Notes: generated from the letters alone by a model not told the origin. A DNA stretch of 53,981 bases from Modestobacter altitudinis (GCF_005930475.1 NZ_SJEW01000031.1:1-53981), one strand, 5' to 3'; positions 32,303-41,090 are shown, counted from the stretch's first letter. A program made the numbers and translations.

Positions 32303-32339
32303 CGGAGGACCCCGCTGCGTGCTCGCGGCGGGGTCCTCC
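32300..32339. terminator. Stop-codon-fused repeat, copy D, acting as terminator of crtI-like gene
   Basis: Starting at the stop TGA, GGAGGACCCCGC (32304-32315) pairs perfectly over 12 bases with GCGGGGTCCTCC (32328-32339) around TGCGTGCTCGCG. A second GCGGGGTCCTCC follows at 32341-32352 and abuts the convergent permease stop, so transcripts from the other side can form the same stem. Confidence 0.8.
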
Positions 32340-32353
32340 TGCGGGGTCCTCCT

Positions 32354-33175
32354 TCAGGCGTCGCGGTGGCGGAAGACCAGCCAGCCGGCCAGCAGGAGCG
32401 CCGCCACCTCGGCGGTGAAGACGGCGAACCCGGTCCACGGCGCGAGCAGCTCCGGGTTGAAGGAGACCGGTGTGGCCACCCCGCTCCCGGCGTTGCCCGG
32501 CAGCAGCTTCGCCACCCACTCCCCCCACGTCCCGGGCAGCAGGAACGCCATGTTGCCGACGACGAAGACCAGCGCCAGGCCGATCGACAGCGCGGCCGCG
32601 GTGTGCCGGACGAGCAGCCCGATCGCCATCGCGAACAGGCCCAGACCCGCCAGGTACAGGCCGCTGCCCAGCATCGAGCGCAGCACGCCGTCGTCGGACA
32701 GCGCGATGCCGATGCCCTCCCGGTCGAGGAACCAGTTGCCGCCCAGGTAGCCGGCGAACGCCGTGACCACGCCGGCGACGAGCAGCGTGCCGGTGAGCAC
32801 CGCTGCCTTGGCGGCCAGCACGGCGCCTCGCCGGGGCGTGGCCGACAGCGTCGCCCGGATCATCCCGGTGCCGTACTCGCTGGTCACGATCAGCGTGCCG
32901 AGGGCCAGCGCGGTGATCTGGGCGAAGAACAGGCCCCAGGTGATGAACGAGGCCGGCGACTCGTCGGCCTCCCCGCTGGCCAGCCAGGCGGCGCTGGTGG
33001 CGCACACCAGGGTGGTCAGCCCGGCGCCGAGCACGAAGAGCATCGCGGTCGACCAGCCGGTGGAGCGGACCGACCAGAACTTCAGCCACTCGGCGTGCAG
33101 CGTGTCGGCGGCCCGCGGGTGCCGCCGCGCGCCGGGGACGTGCCGGTCGGGATTCAAGGCGACGGTGTCGATCAT
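32354..33175 (-). CDS. ABC-2 type permease (exporter pair 2)
   Basis: A 273-residue six-helix permease of the ABC-2 type: LHAEWLKFWSVRSTGWSTAML before TM1, VTSEYGTGMIRATLSATPRRGAVLAAKAAV in the middle, and LVRHTAAALSIGLALVFVVGN later. This layout is common to actinobacterial and Bacillus transporters for peptides or drugs. Its ATG overlaps the stop of the ATPase gene by four bases. Confidence 0.9.
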   Translation of the reverse strand: MIDTVALNPDRHVPGARRHPRAADTLHAEWLKFWSVRSTGWSTAMLFVLGAGLTTLVCATSAAWLASGEADESPASFITWGLFFAQITALALGTLIVTSEYGTGMIRATLSATPRRGAVLAAKAAVLTGTLLVAGVVTAFAGYLGGNWFLDREGIGIALSDDGVLRSMLGSGLYLAGLGLFAMAIGLLVRHTAAALSIGLALVFVVGNMAFLLPGTWGEWVAKLLPGNAGSGVATPVSFNPELLAPWTGFAVFTAEVAALLLAGWLVFRHRDA

Positions 33176-34101
33176 CGGGTGGCCTGCGCTTCCTGGGGAG
33201 CCGGGTGCGTGGAGTACTCCACGCTGTCGGCGGTGAGGGTCATGAAGGCCTCCTCCAGCGAGGACTGGACGAGGGTCAGCTCGTGCAGGAGGAGCCCCGC
33301 CCCACCGACCAGCTCACCGATGCCGGCCGCGTCGAGCCCCTGGACGCGGAGCTCGGCGCCCTGGCGGTCGACCTCCAGGCCGCGGCCGCGCAGCAGCGCC
33401 TCGACGTCCCCGGTCCGGGGGCTGCGCACCCGCACGTGGGAGGCGGCGTGGTCGGCGATGAACTCGGCCATCGAGCAGTCGGCGAGCATCCGGCCGCGAC
33501 CGACCACGAGCAGGTGGTCGGCGGTGAGCGCCATCTCGCTCATCAGGTGGCTGGAGACCAGCACCGTCCGGCCCTGCCCGGCGAGCTCCCGGGCGAGGGT
33601 GCGCACCCAGCGGATGCCCTCGGGGTCCAGTCCGTTGACCGGCTCGTCGAGGACGACGACCGGTGGCTCGCCGAGCAGCGCCACCGCGATGCCCAGCCGC
33701 TGGCCCATGCCCAGGGAGAAGCGGCCGACCCGCTGGTCGGCGACGGCGTCGAGGCCGACGAGGTCGAGCACCTCGTCGATGCGGGTGCGCGGGATGCCGT
33801 TGCTGGCGGCCAGCCAGCGCAGGTGGTTGCGGGCGGTGCGCCCGGGGTGCAGCGCCCGGGCCTCGAGCAGCGCGCCGACCTCGCGCAGCGGCGCCGCCGA
33901 GTCGGCGTAGGAGTGGCCGTTCACGGTGACGCTGCCGGCGGTCGGCCGGTCCAGGCCGAGCACCATGCGCATCGTCGTCGACTTGCCGGCGCCGTTCGGG
34001 CCGAGGAAGCCGGTGACCCGCCCGGGTTCCACGGTGAAGCTCAGGTCGTCGACGGCGAGCTTGGGGCCGAAGGTCTTGGTGAGCCCGCGGGCGACGATCA
34101 T
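33172..34101 (-). CDS. ABC transporter ATP-binding protein (exporter pair 2)
   Basis: A 309-residue BcrA-type ATPase: TKTFGPKLAVDDLSFTVEPG, Walker A GPNGAGKSTT near 35-44, signature FSLGMGQRLGIA, Walker B VVVLDEPVNGLDP, and LVSSHLMSEMALTADH. The ATG at 34101 has a GGGGGA site six bases upstream. It is cotranscribed with the permease. The substrate is unknown; BcrA-like pairs often give antibiotic or peptide resistance. Confidence 0.92.
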   Translation of the reverse strand: MIVARGLTKTFGPKLAVDDLSFTVEPGRVTGFLGPNGAGKSTTMRMVLGLDRPTAGSVTVNGHSYADSAAPLREVGALLEARALHPGRTARNHLRWLAASNGIPRTRIDEVLDLVGLDAVADQRVGRFSLGMGQRLGIAVALLGEPPVVVLDEPVNGLDPEGIRWVRTLARELAGQGRTVLVSSHLMSEMALTADHLLVVGRGRMLADCSMAEFIADHAASHVRVRSPRTGDVEALLRGRGLEVDRQGAELRVQGLDAAGIGELVGGAGLLLHELTLVQSSLEEAFMTLTADSVEYSTHPAPQEAQATR

Positions 34102-34235
34102 CGGGTCCCCCGGAGCGGCCGGGGAGGTGTGGTGTCCATGCCCAGCAGCCTGTCGACGCGCGACTGCCCGGACCATCGGGGAGCGCCCTGACCCGACCCT
34201 GAACCGTCCCCGAGCCCCGACCCCGAGGTGTCGGG

Positions 34236-36608
34236 TCAGCCGGTCGGGGTCTCCCGACGGAGGGCCAGCGCCAGGACGGCCGGGACGTCGAGGACCTCCC
34301 CGGCGGCCAGCCCTTCCTCGACGGCGCAGTCCCCGAGCGCCGCGCGCGCCTGCGCCTCGGCCCGCGCGCGCAGCTCCGGGTCGGGGAGGTAGTAGCCGTA
34401 GACCCGCGAGCCGACCCGCTCGCGCAGCCCGTGCGCCGCGCCCAGCAGCACCGCCGCGCGGTCGTGCGCACCTCCCGCGCCCTCGACCACCGCCAGGCTC
34501 TCCACGAAGAAGGCCAGGTTGGCCAGGTCACCGGTCTGCTCGGAGAGCTCGATCCCCTCGACGAGGTGCTCCCGCGCCGCCGCCGGCCGGCCCTCCGCGA
34601 GCTCGGCCTGGACCAGCCCGAACAGCGCGACGTAGGTGGCCAGCCGGTCACCGCGGCGGCGTGCCGAGGCCAGTCCCCGCTCGATGTGCGGCACGGCGCC
34701 GCGCGGGTCGCCGGAGACCTGCCGGACCGTGCCCAGCCACACGTGGGTGAGCGCGGCGACCCAGTCGGTGGCCGGGCCGACCCGCTCGGAGACCGCCAGG
34801 GCCGCGACGAAGAACGGCTCGGCCCGGTCCGGTGCGCCGCCGCCGAGCGCGGCGAGGCCCTGCCCGGCGAACCCGTAGGCCTGGCCCTCGAGGTCCCCGA
34901 GCGCCACCGCCAGCTCCGCCGCCTCGGACCACCGCGCCCCGCTGTGCGGCAGGTCGCCCTGCGCGAACGCCATCGACGCGGCGGTGAGCATCGTCCGCAC
35001 CCGCACCTCGGGCGGCTGGTCCCGCTCCAGCGCGGCCTCGGCCAGCCGGCGCCCCTGCCGGAGGCGGCCGCGCAGCCACCAGAACAGCCACAGCGCCCAC
35101 GCCATCCGGCCGGCCCGGGAGCCGTCGCCGACCTGCAGCCACCACTCCACCGCGGCGGCCAGGTTGGCGGCGTCCCGCTCCGCCCGGTCCAGCCAGCCGA
35201 CCTGCTCACCACCCTGGTAGCCGGGCGCCGCCTGCTCGGCGAGTTCGAGGTAGAAGGTCGCGTGCGCGGTCCGCGCCCGGCGCGCCTCCTCCTCGCCCAG
35301 CAGCGACCGGGCGAACTGCAGGACAGGTTCGAGCATCCCGTAGCGGCGCGCGCCGCCCTCCCCCGACACCTCGACCAGCGAGTGCTCCACGAGCCGCTCC
35401 AGCGAGCCGAGCGGGTCCTCCAGGTCGGCCGCGACCGCCTCGGCGGCCTCCAGCGTGCAGCCGCCGGTGAACACCGCCAGGCGCTGCAGCAGCAGCCGGT
35501 CGGGCGGGTCGAGCAGCCGGTGGCTCCAGTCCAGGGTCGCGCGCATCGTGCGCTGCCGCGGCGGCAGGTCCGCGGCGCCGTCCCGGCTCATCGCGTCGTC
35601 GAGCCGCTCGAGCAGCGCGGCGGCGTCCAGCACCCGGGCGCGGGCGGCGGCGAGCTCGAGTGCCAGCGGGATCCCGGCCAGCCGCCGGCAGAGGGCGGCC
35701 ACCGCGGTCGCTCCCCCCGGGCCGCTGCCGAAGTCCGGCGACACCGCCCGGGCCCGGTCCAGGAACAGGGCGCCGGCGGCGGCCGACGCGACCTGGGTGA
35801 GGTCCCGGGCCACCGTCGGCGGCAGGGCCAGCGGGTGGACCGCGTGCTCCCACTCGCCGCGCAGCCGCAGCGCCGCCCGGCTGGTGGCCAGCACCACCAG
35901 CCGGGGGCACTGCTCCAGCAGCCGGGCGACGACCGGCACCGCTCCGGGCAGGTGCTCGAGGTTGTCCAGGACGAGCAGCAGGTGTGCGTCGCGGAGCTGG
36001 TCGACCACCCGGCCGTCGAGGTCGCCGTCCTCCACCGTCGGCAGGCCGGTGACCCGTCCGATCGCCGGGAGGACCAGCGCCGGGTCGTCCACCGCGGCCA
36101 GCGCGACGAAGGCGACGCCGTCGGCGTACCTCCCCGCGGTGCGCTCCGCGACGGCCAGGGCGAGCCGCGTCTTGCCCACGCCCCCGGTGCCGGTGAGCGT
36201 CACCAGGCGGGCGTCGGAGCGGTGCAGGGCCTCCGCGACGGCGGCCACGTCGTCGTCCCGGCCCAGCAGCGCGGTCACCGGCGCCGGGAGTCCGCGCAGC
36301 ACGGCCGTCCGGTCGCCGCGGCCGGGTGGGTCGGCGGGCACCGCGACCAGGCCGGTGCTGGCCACCGCGGACAGCAGCGCCGCGCGTTCGGTCGGAGAGC
36401 TGTCGAGGGCGTCGGCGAGGGACCGCACGGTGTGCGGGTACGGGCGTCGGCGCACTCCGCGCTCCAGGGCGCTGACACCGTGCACGGTCAGGCCCGCCCG
36501 CGCGGCGAGCTCCTCCTGGGTCAGCCCCCGGGACTCGCGCAGGCGTCGGAGCAGCACGGCGAACGACTCCGGCGGGACGGAGCCGGCGGTGACGTCCGGC
36601 GGCGGCAC
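34236..36608 (-). CDS. XRE-HTH / STAND NTPase / TPR transcriptional regulator
   Basis: A 790-residue signal-transduction ATPase. An XRE helix-turn-helix lies at about 15-75 (LRRLRESRGLTQEELAARAGLTVHGVSALERG). An NB-ARC-like P-loop domain follows, with TLTGTGGVGKTRLALAVAER near 138-156, LLLVLDNLEHL as Walker B and VVLATSRAALRL as sensor. The C-terminal half is TPR-like helices. Targets are unknown. GTG 36608 has TAGGCT six bases upstream, suggesting a leaderless message. Just beyond are two direct repeats 11 bases apart that may be its own binding site. Confidence 0.88.
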   Translation of the reverse strand: MPPPDVTAGSVPPESFAVLLRRLRESRGLTQEELAARAGLTVHGVSALERGVRRRPYPHTVRSLADALDSSPTERAALLSAVASTGLVAVPADPPGRGDRTAVLRGLPAPVTALLGRDDDVAAVAEALHRSDARLVTLTGTGGVGKTRLALAVAERTAGRYADGVAFVALAAVDDPALVLPAIGRVTGLPTVEDGDLDGRVVDQLRDAHLLLVLDNLEHLPGAVPVVARLLEQCPRLVVLATSRAALRLRGEWEHAVHPLALPPTVARDLTQVASAAAGALFLDRARAVSPDFGSGPGGATAVAALCRRLAGIPLALELAAARARVLDAAALLERLDDAMSRDGAADLPPRQRTMRATLDWSHRLLDPPDRLLLQRLAVFTGGCTLEAAEAVAADLEDPLGSLERLVEHSLVEVSGEGGARRYGMLEPVLQFARSLLGEEEARRARTAHATFYLELAEQAAPGYQGGEQVGWLDRAERDAANLAAAVEWWLQVGDGSRAGRMAWALWLFWWLRGRLRQGRRLAEAALERDQPPEVRVRTMLTAASMAFAQGDLPHSGARWSEAAELAVALGDLEGQAYGFAGQGLAALGGGAPDRAEPFFVAALAVSERVGPATDWVAALTHVWLGTVRQVSGDPRGAVPHIERGLASARRRGDRLATYVALFGLVQAELAEGRPAAAREHLVEGIELSEQTGDLANLAFFVESLAVVEGAGGAHDRAAVLLGAAHGLRERVGSRVYGYYLPDPELRARAEAQARAALGDCAVEEGLAAGEVLDVPAVLALALRRETPTG

Positions 36609-36614
36609 GCCGGG

Positions 36615-36643
36615 AGCCTACGACCCGTACAGGGCCCGTACAG
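36615..36643 (-). promoter_or_regulatory. Promoter of the STAND regulator with 11-base-phased direct repeats
   Basis: On the minus strand two copies of CTGTACGGG (36643-36635 and 36632-36624) have an 11-base period. Three bases separate the second copy from the -10 TAGGCT (36620-36615), which is six bases before GTG 36608. One-turn phasing next to the -10 resembles direct-repeat activator sites. Confidence 0.5.
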
Positions 36644-36778
36644 CGCGACTGTGCGTCCGCTGGTCGTGGTGCACCGCGGCCCGACCGGCCAGGGTCGTCC
36701 CTGGCGCGGCGCGACGGGGCGCCTCCTCGTCGCGGCCTGCTCGCCATCGGTGCGCCCGCGACCCCCTGCCCCCGGGCC

Positions 36779-36814
36779 GGCGGTCGCCCGTTCAACAGCG
36801 AGCGGGCGACCGCC
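36779..36814 (-). terminator. Terminator hairpin downstream of the unnamed Rossmann protein gene
   Basis: GGCGGTCGCCCG pairs over 12 bases with CGGGCGACCGCC around a 12-base loop. It lies 21 bases past the stop of the minus-strand gene at 36835, and isolates it from the downstream regulator gene. Confidence 0.75.
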
Positions 36815-36834
36815 CGGTGCGGCCCGCGGCCACG

Positions 36835-38295
36835 TCAGCTGCGGGCCGCGCCGAGGCCCAGCACCGCGGCCAGGCCGAGGGCGCTGCGCGGGGCGTACGG
36901 GCTCCGCCACAGCCCGCCGTGCGCCGCCCCGTACGCCTCGTCCTGCCAGGGGTGCGGGTGTGCGGGGCCGCCCCCGGTGTTCAGGTCGTGCACCAGCAGC
37001 GCCGCCATCAGCACGTTGGACGTCGCCGGCTCGAAGACCTCCACCCCGAAGCGGTGCGCGCCGGCATAGGCCGCGGCCAGTGCGCGGTTCTTGAGCACCG
37101 ACCGGGTGCGCGTCGGCGGCGCGACGTTCATCGAGACGGTGCTGCCCGCGGCCCGGGCGACCGAGGCGCGCCACCGCTGCAGCCGCTTGGCCAGCGCGTA
37201 GTTGGGACCCTGCTGCGGCACCAGGCTGTCGTTGACCCCCGGGTCCGAGCCCGGCAGGTAGTTGCGGCGGAGCAGCCGCCCGGCGGACAGCGTGCGCAGC
37301 GGCCGGCCCAGCAGCTTCCCCACCGCCGAGCGCCGGGCGTAGCCGGCGACGGAGGCCTCGACCGCCTCGCCCGGGACGGCGAACACGTCGGTCGGGGTGG
37401 CCAGGAAGGCCAGCGCCAGGTCGGGGCGGGCCTCGGTCAGCCGGAGGGTGAGCGCGTCGACGGCGACGGAGACCCGCACGTTGGTGGCGCCGTCGGCGTA
37501 GACGTAGTTGCCCAGGACCGGCGTCCCCGGAAGACCGGTGAGCCAGTCGGCCACCTCCGGGACCTCGGTGATCAGGTCCGCGCCGGCCGCGTCGTCCGCA
37601 CCGACCGGGAGCAGCAGGGTGCCCGCCCCCCGGCGGCCGGTGTCCCGGACCCGCTGCCACAGCGCCGGCCGGGGCAGGTCGACGGCGGCCACCCGGGCGC
37701 CCCAGCGCAGCAGGGCGGTGAGCGGGCCCATCTCCGCGCCCGCCCCCAGCACGGCGACCGTGCGGTCGGGCAGCGAGAGCCACTCGGGGTGGTCGGCGAC
37801 CGTGCGCACCGCGTCGGCGCAGCTCGGCTCGACCACGCCCGCGTCGACCCACGCGGTCAGCCGGCGGTCCAGCGCCTCGCCCCGCAGCCGCTGGCCGGCG
37901 AAGGGCAGGGACAGCTCCCGTTCGGGCTCGGCCTCGCCGCGCACCTCGACCGTGGTCAGCTCAAGGGCGGCCGTGGCGGTGCGCAGGGCGGCGAGGTCGG
38001 TCTCGCCGTCCGGACCGGCCACCCGCATCCGGGTGTGCAGCGAGTCGAGCCCGGCGGCGGCCACCTGCAGGGCCGCCTCGCGGGAGGCCAACCCGGCCTC
38101 CACCGTCCGGCGGACGTGCGTCAGGTACCCGGCCCGCCAGTTGGTCTCGTGCTCGGCGGCGAGCGCACCGGCGTGGTCGACCGGGCGCAGCGCGTCGGCG
38201 ACGACGGCGCGGCCGAGCGTGGCGGTGCTGCGCCGCCCGTCCGCTCCGGCGGGGAAGACGACACCTCGGAGGTCCTGCTCTGCTGGGCCGGTCAC
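36835..38295 (-). CDS. Unrecognised conserved-looking protein with a Rossmann segment
   Basis: 486 residues, mostly soluble. The middle has a clear dinucleotide-type motif, RTVAVLGAGAEMGPLTALLRWGARVAAVDLPRP, near residues 185-217. It continues LLLPVGADDAAGADLITEVPEVADWLTG, as in a SAM- or NAD-binding fold. The N-terminal 150 residues are helical (NWRAGYLTHVRRTVEAGL), and the C-terminus has a GGPAHPHPWQDEAYGAAHGGLW segment and a final hydrophobic stretch. I cannot name a family. Codon usage matches its neighbours and the gene is isolated by hairpins on both sides. The GTG start at 38295 is tentative. Confidence 0.75.
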   Translation of the reverse strand: MTGPAEQDLRGVVFPAGADGRRSTATLGRAVVADALRPVDHAGALAAEHETNWRAGYLTHVRRTVEAGLASREAALQVAAAGLDSLHTRMRVAGPDGETDLAALRTATAALELTTVEVRGEAEPERELSLPFAGQRLRGEALDRRLTAWVDAGVVEPSCADAVRTVADHPEWLSLPDRTVAVLGAGAEMGPLTALLRWGARVAAVDLPRPALWQRVRDTGRRGAGTLLLPVGADDAAGADLITEVPEVADWLTGLPGTPVLGNYVYADGATNVRVSVAVDALTLRLTEARPDLALAFLATPTDVFAVPGEAVEASVAGYARRSAVGKLLGRPLRTLSAGRLLRRNYLPGSDPGVNDSLVPQQGPNYALAKRLQRWRASVARAAGSTVSMNVAPPTRTRSVLKNRALAAAYAGAHRFGVEVFEPATSNVLMAALLVHDLNTGGGPAHPHPWQDEAYGAAHGGLWRSPYAPRSALGLAAVLGLGAARS

Positions 38296-38321
38296 CCGGC
38301 CGATCCTGCCCGACCGACCGC

Positions 38322-38347
38322 GGGACGGCGCTTGCTGGCGCCGTCCC
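38322..38347 (-). terminator. Terminator hairpin downstream of the antitoxin-like gene
   Basis: GGGACGGCGC pairs perfectly over ten bases with GCGCCGTCCC around the loop TTGCTG. It lies 16 bases past the stop of the small minus-strand gene at 38363 and before the start of the next gene. Confidence 0.75.
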
Positions 38348-38362
38348 ACGGTCCCCGGTCTG

Positions 38363-38539
38363 CTACTCGGTGCCGAGCTTCTTGTCGGCCATCGTGACGC
38401 CCTTCTCGATCTGCGCGTCGTGCGTGCCGCCGGTCTTCTGGTCGACGACCTGGCCGGCCTTGTCCAGGCCCTTGTCGCTGACCTGCTCGCCCTTGTCGCT
38501 GCTCAGGAAGTCCTTGGCCTTGTCCGCCATGCCTGCCAT
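38363..38539 (-). CDS. Rv0909-like small antitoxin-family protein
   Basis: 58 residues, very charged: MADKAKDFLSSDKGEQVSDKGLDKAGQVVDQKTGGTHD. The LDKAGQVVDQKTGG core is that of the MT0933/Rv0909 antitoxin family. In M. tuberculosis Rv0909 pairs with the SRPBCC-fold Rv0910. Here no toxin gene is adjacent; an unrelated SRPBCC gene sits 11 kb away at 49985. ATG 38539 has AGGAGG six bases upstream. A strong hairpin follows it, so it is a single-gene transcript. Confidence 0.78.
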   Translation of the reverse strand: MAGMADKAKDFLSSDKGEQVSDKGLDKAGQVVDQKTGGTHDAQIEKGVTMADKKLGTE

Positions 38540-38622
38540 GTCGTTCCTCCTCGCATCGGTCGCGCCGGGTGCGCGGCTCAGCAGTGCCTGCCCAGGACGC
38601 GCCGGGTCCAACCGGGAGGCGG

Positions 38623-40248
38623 TCAGTCCAGGACGACGGGCCCGGGCAGCTCGGCCGGCGCCCCGGCCTCCAGCCAGCGCAGCAGCGTGCGGGCGGCGAA
38701 CCCGGTGCCGCCGCGGACCAGCTCGGCGTCGTCGCTGCCCGACCGTGCCGGTCCCGCGATGTCCAGGTGTGCCCAGGGCAGGCCGCCGGTGAAGGGCTGC
38801 AGGAACAGCGCGGCGGTCGTCGACCCGGGGTTGCCCGGGGCGTTGTTGGCGTCGGCGACCGCGGACTCCAGCTGCGACCGCAGGTGCCCGACGTGCTCGT
38901 CGGTCAGCGGCATCCGCCAGAACGGCTCACCGGCGTGCCCGGCGGCGGTGAGCAGCGCGTCGGCCAGGCCGTCGGTGCTCGCGTACAGCCCGGCGGTGCG
39001 CGAGCCCAGCGCCGTCCGCATCGCGCCGGTGAGCGTCGCGACGTCGACCAAGACGGTCGCGCCCAGCGCGAGGCGGGCGTGCGCGAGGCCGTCGGCGAGC
39101 ACCAGCCGGCCCTCGGCGTCGGTGTTCAGCACCTCGGTGGTGCGCCCGCCGACGTGCCGGACGACGTCGGCGGGCCGGTAGGCGGCGCCGGACACGGAGT
39201 TCTCGCACAGCCCCACGACGGCGCTGACCGCGACCGGCAGCTGCAGCCGGGCCGCGGCGTCGACGACGGCCAGCACCGCGGCGGCGCCGGCCATGTCGGT
39301 CTTCATGTCCCGCATGCCGGCGTTGGGTTTGATCGAGATGCCGCCGGTGTCGAAGGTGACGCCCTTGCCGACCAGCACCGGGTGTCCGGCGTCGGCCGTG
39401 GCCGGCCGGTACGTCGCGACCACCACCCGCGGCGGCGACGCGGCGCCGCCGCCGACGGCGAGCACCCCGCCGAAACCGCCGGCGACGAGCTCCGCAGCGC
39501 CGAGCACGGTGACGGTGACGTCGGCCGGCCCGCGCAGTCGCTCGACGGCCTGCTCGGTGAGCCAGCCGGGGTCCGCGGTGTCCGGCGGGGTGTTGACCAG
39601 GTCGCGGGCCCACGCCACGGACTCCGCGGTGACCTGCCCGGCGCGCGCGGCCCGGGCCACGGCGTGGTCACCGGCGTCGGCGCAGACGATCGTCACCTCG
39701 GCGAGCCGGACCGGGTGCGGGCCGGAGGTCTCCCGGAACCGGTAGCCGGCCAGCAGCACGGTCTCCACGGCGGCGCGCACCTCGTCGGCGCCGGCCGGTG
39801 CCACCCCGGTGTCCAGCGGCAGGACCAGCCGGCGGGCACCGTGCTCGGCGAGGGTCTGGCCGCGGCGGACGGCGACCGACACGTAGGAGCGCAGCTCCGG
39901 CACGGTGGCGTCGCCGACGCCGACGGCGACCACGCTGCGCGGCCGGCGGCCGGGCACCGGCACGTTGGTGATCCCGCCGGGCTTCCCGCCGTTGCCGGTG
40001 TCAGCGAGCGCGCCGGCCAGGAACCCCGGGTCGACCGGCGGCTCGGTGGCCGCGGTCAGCCACTCGGGCAGCGCCCCCCTGGCCCCGACCGGCACGGCCA
40101 GGACGTCGTCCTCGCCCAGCGCCGGCAGCGCGGCGACGACCTCGACCCGGGGGAACGGCGCGGCCCCGGTCGCCGGCAGGGTGCCGGCGGCCGGGGCCGT
40201 GACGTCGTCCGCGGGGCTGCCGGGCGGCAGGCTCGCGGCGGTGTTCAG
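38623..40248 (-). CDS. pepA: Leucyl aminopeptidase (M17 family)
   Basis: A cytosolic two-metal aminopeptidase. VLVGKGVTFDTGGISIKPNAGMRDMKTDMAGAAAV carries the first ligand set (Lys, Asp, Asp). NTDAEGRLVLADGLAHA is the M17 signature with Asp, Glu and catalytic Arg. The N-terminal macro-like domain is about 170 residues. The first GTG in frame (40095) starts inside strand one (DVLAVPVGARG). The reading frame runs on upstream without ATG, GTG or TTG to a CTG at 40248 that overlaps the DUF3117 stop as CTGA. The start is therefore uncertain between these two. Confidence 0.9.
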   Translation of the reverse strand: MNTAASLPPGSPADDVTAPAAGTLPATGAAPFPRVEVVAALPALGEDDVLAVPVGARGALPEWLTAATEPPVDPGFLAGALADTGNGGKPGGITNVPVPGRRPRSVVAVGVGDATVPELRSYVSVAVRRGQTLAEHGARRLVLPLDTGVAPAGADEVRAAVETVLLAGYRFRETSGPHPVRLAEVTIVCADAGDHAVARAARAGQVTAESVAWARDLVNTPPDTADPGWLTEQAVERLRGPADVTVTVLGAAELVAGGFGGVLAVGGGAASPPRVVVATYRPATADAGHPVLVGKGVTFDTGGISIKPNAGMRDMKTDMAGAAAVLAVVDAAARLQLPVAVSAVVGLCENSVSGAAYRPADVVRHVGGRTTEVLNTDAEGRLVLADGLAHARLALGATVLVDVATLTGAMRTALGSRTAGLYASTDGLADALLTAAGHAGEPFWRMPLTDEHVGHLRSQLESAVADANNAPGNPGSTTAALFLQPFTGGLPWAHLDIAGPARSGSDDAELVRGGTGFAARTLLRWLEAGAPAELPGPVVLD

Positions 40249-40412
40249 CTGGTTGCGCCCTTCAGGGCCTCGGAGAGGGCGGTCGCCTCGTCGGGGGACA
40301 GTTCGACGACCAGCCGGCCGCCACCCTCCAGCGGGACGCGCATGACCAGGCCGCGGCCCTCCTTGGTGACCTCGAGGGGACCTTCACCCGTGCGCGGCTT
40401 CATGGCCGCCAT
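40245..40412 (-). CDS. DUF3117 small conserved actinobacterial protein
   Basis: 55 residues: MKPRTGEGPLEVTKEGRGLVMRVPLEGGGRLVVELSPDEATAL is the DUF3117 core almost in full. The function is unknown, but the family is nearly universal in actinobacteria, and in M. tuberculosis (Rv1211) it also sits beside the tag gene. ATG 40412 has AAGGAGG five bases before it. Confidence 0.92.
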   Translation of the reverse strand: MAAMKPRTGEGPLEVTKEGRGLVMRVPLEGGGRLVVELSPDEATALSEALKGATS

Positions 40413-40527
40413 GCGTGCCTCCTTCACCGGCCACCCACGCACCTGCTGGCCGTGGTGTGGCGACTGTTCGTGCAGAGCTCCGCACACATGATCCCGTATC
40501 CGCAGGCGTTCGACCAACCCGGTCCCC

Positions 40528-41082
40528 TCAGCGCGGGTCGGCGGACCCCGCCCGGAAACACGTCGCGACGTGGTCGTCGACCATCCCGGTGGCCTGCATG
40601 AGGGCGTAGCCGGTCGTCGGCCCGACGAAGCTGAAGCCCCGCCGCTTCAGCTCCTCGGCCATCGCCACCGACTCGACACTGGTCGCCGGGACGTCGGCGA
40701 CCGTCTGCGGCCGGGGCCGCGGTGCGGTCGGCGCGAAGGACCACAGCAGCGCCGACAGACCGCCCGGGACCTCGAGTGCCGCCCGGGCGTTCCGGACGGC
40801 GGCGTCCACCTTCGCCCGGTTGCGGACGATGCGGGCATCGGCCATCAGCCGCTCGACGTCGTCGTCGCCGAACTCGGCGACCGCGGGGATGCGGAAGCCG
40901 GCGAACGCCTCCCGGAACGCCGGTCGCTTGCGCAGGATGGTGATCCAGGACAGCCCGGACTGGAAGGCCTCCAGGGTCATCCGCTCGAACAGGGCGTCGT
41001 CGCCGTGCAGCGGCCGGCCCCACTCCTGGTCGTGGTACTCGACGTACTCCGGGGCACTCGTCGCCCAGCCACAGCGCTCCAC
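40528..41082 (-). CDS. tag: DNA-3-methyladenine glycosylase I
   Basis: A base-excision repair enzyme removing 3-methyladenine. It has 184 residues with the zinc-snap ligands in place: Cys4 in ERCGW, His17 in YHDQEWG, and His171 and Cys175 in DDHVATCF. The conserved Glu lies in LEAFQSGLSWITIL. GTG 41082 has TAGCTT eight bases upstream. The -10 is shared back to back with the divergent epimerase gene. Confidence 0.94.
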   Translation of the reverse strand: MERCGWATSAPEYVEYHDQEWGRPLHGDDALFERMTLEAFQSGLSWITILRKRPAFREAFAGFRIPAVAEFGDDDVERLMADARIVRNRAKVDAAVRNARAALEVPGGLSALLWSFAPTAPRPRPQTVADVPATSVESVAMAEELKRRGFSFVGPTTGYALMQATGMVDDHVATCFRAGSADPR

Positions 41083-41090
41083 GGGGTCCG

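Noticed and set aside
34431..37094. An 887-residue open frame on the plus strand
   Set aside because: It is antisense to the STAND regulator, with His/Arg/Gln-rich composition typical of the complement of a GC-rich gene.
35455..38397. A 980-residue open frame on the plus strand
   Set aside because: It is antisense to the STAND regulator and the unnamed Rossmann protein, has low-complexity Arg/Ser/Ala/Pro composition and no domain. It is the usual GC-driven shadow of real genes.
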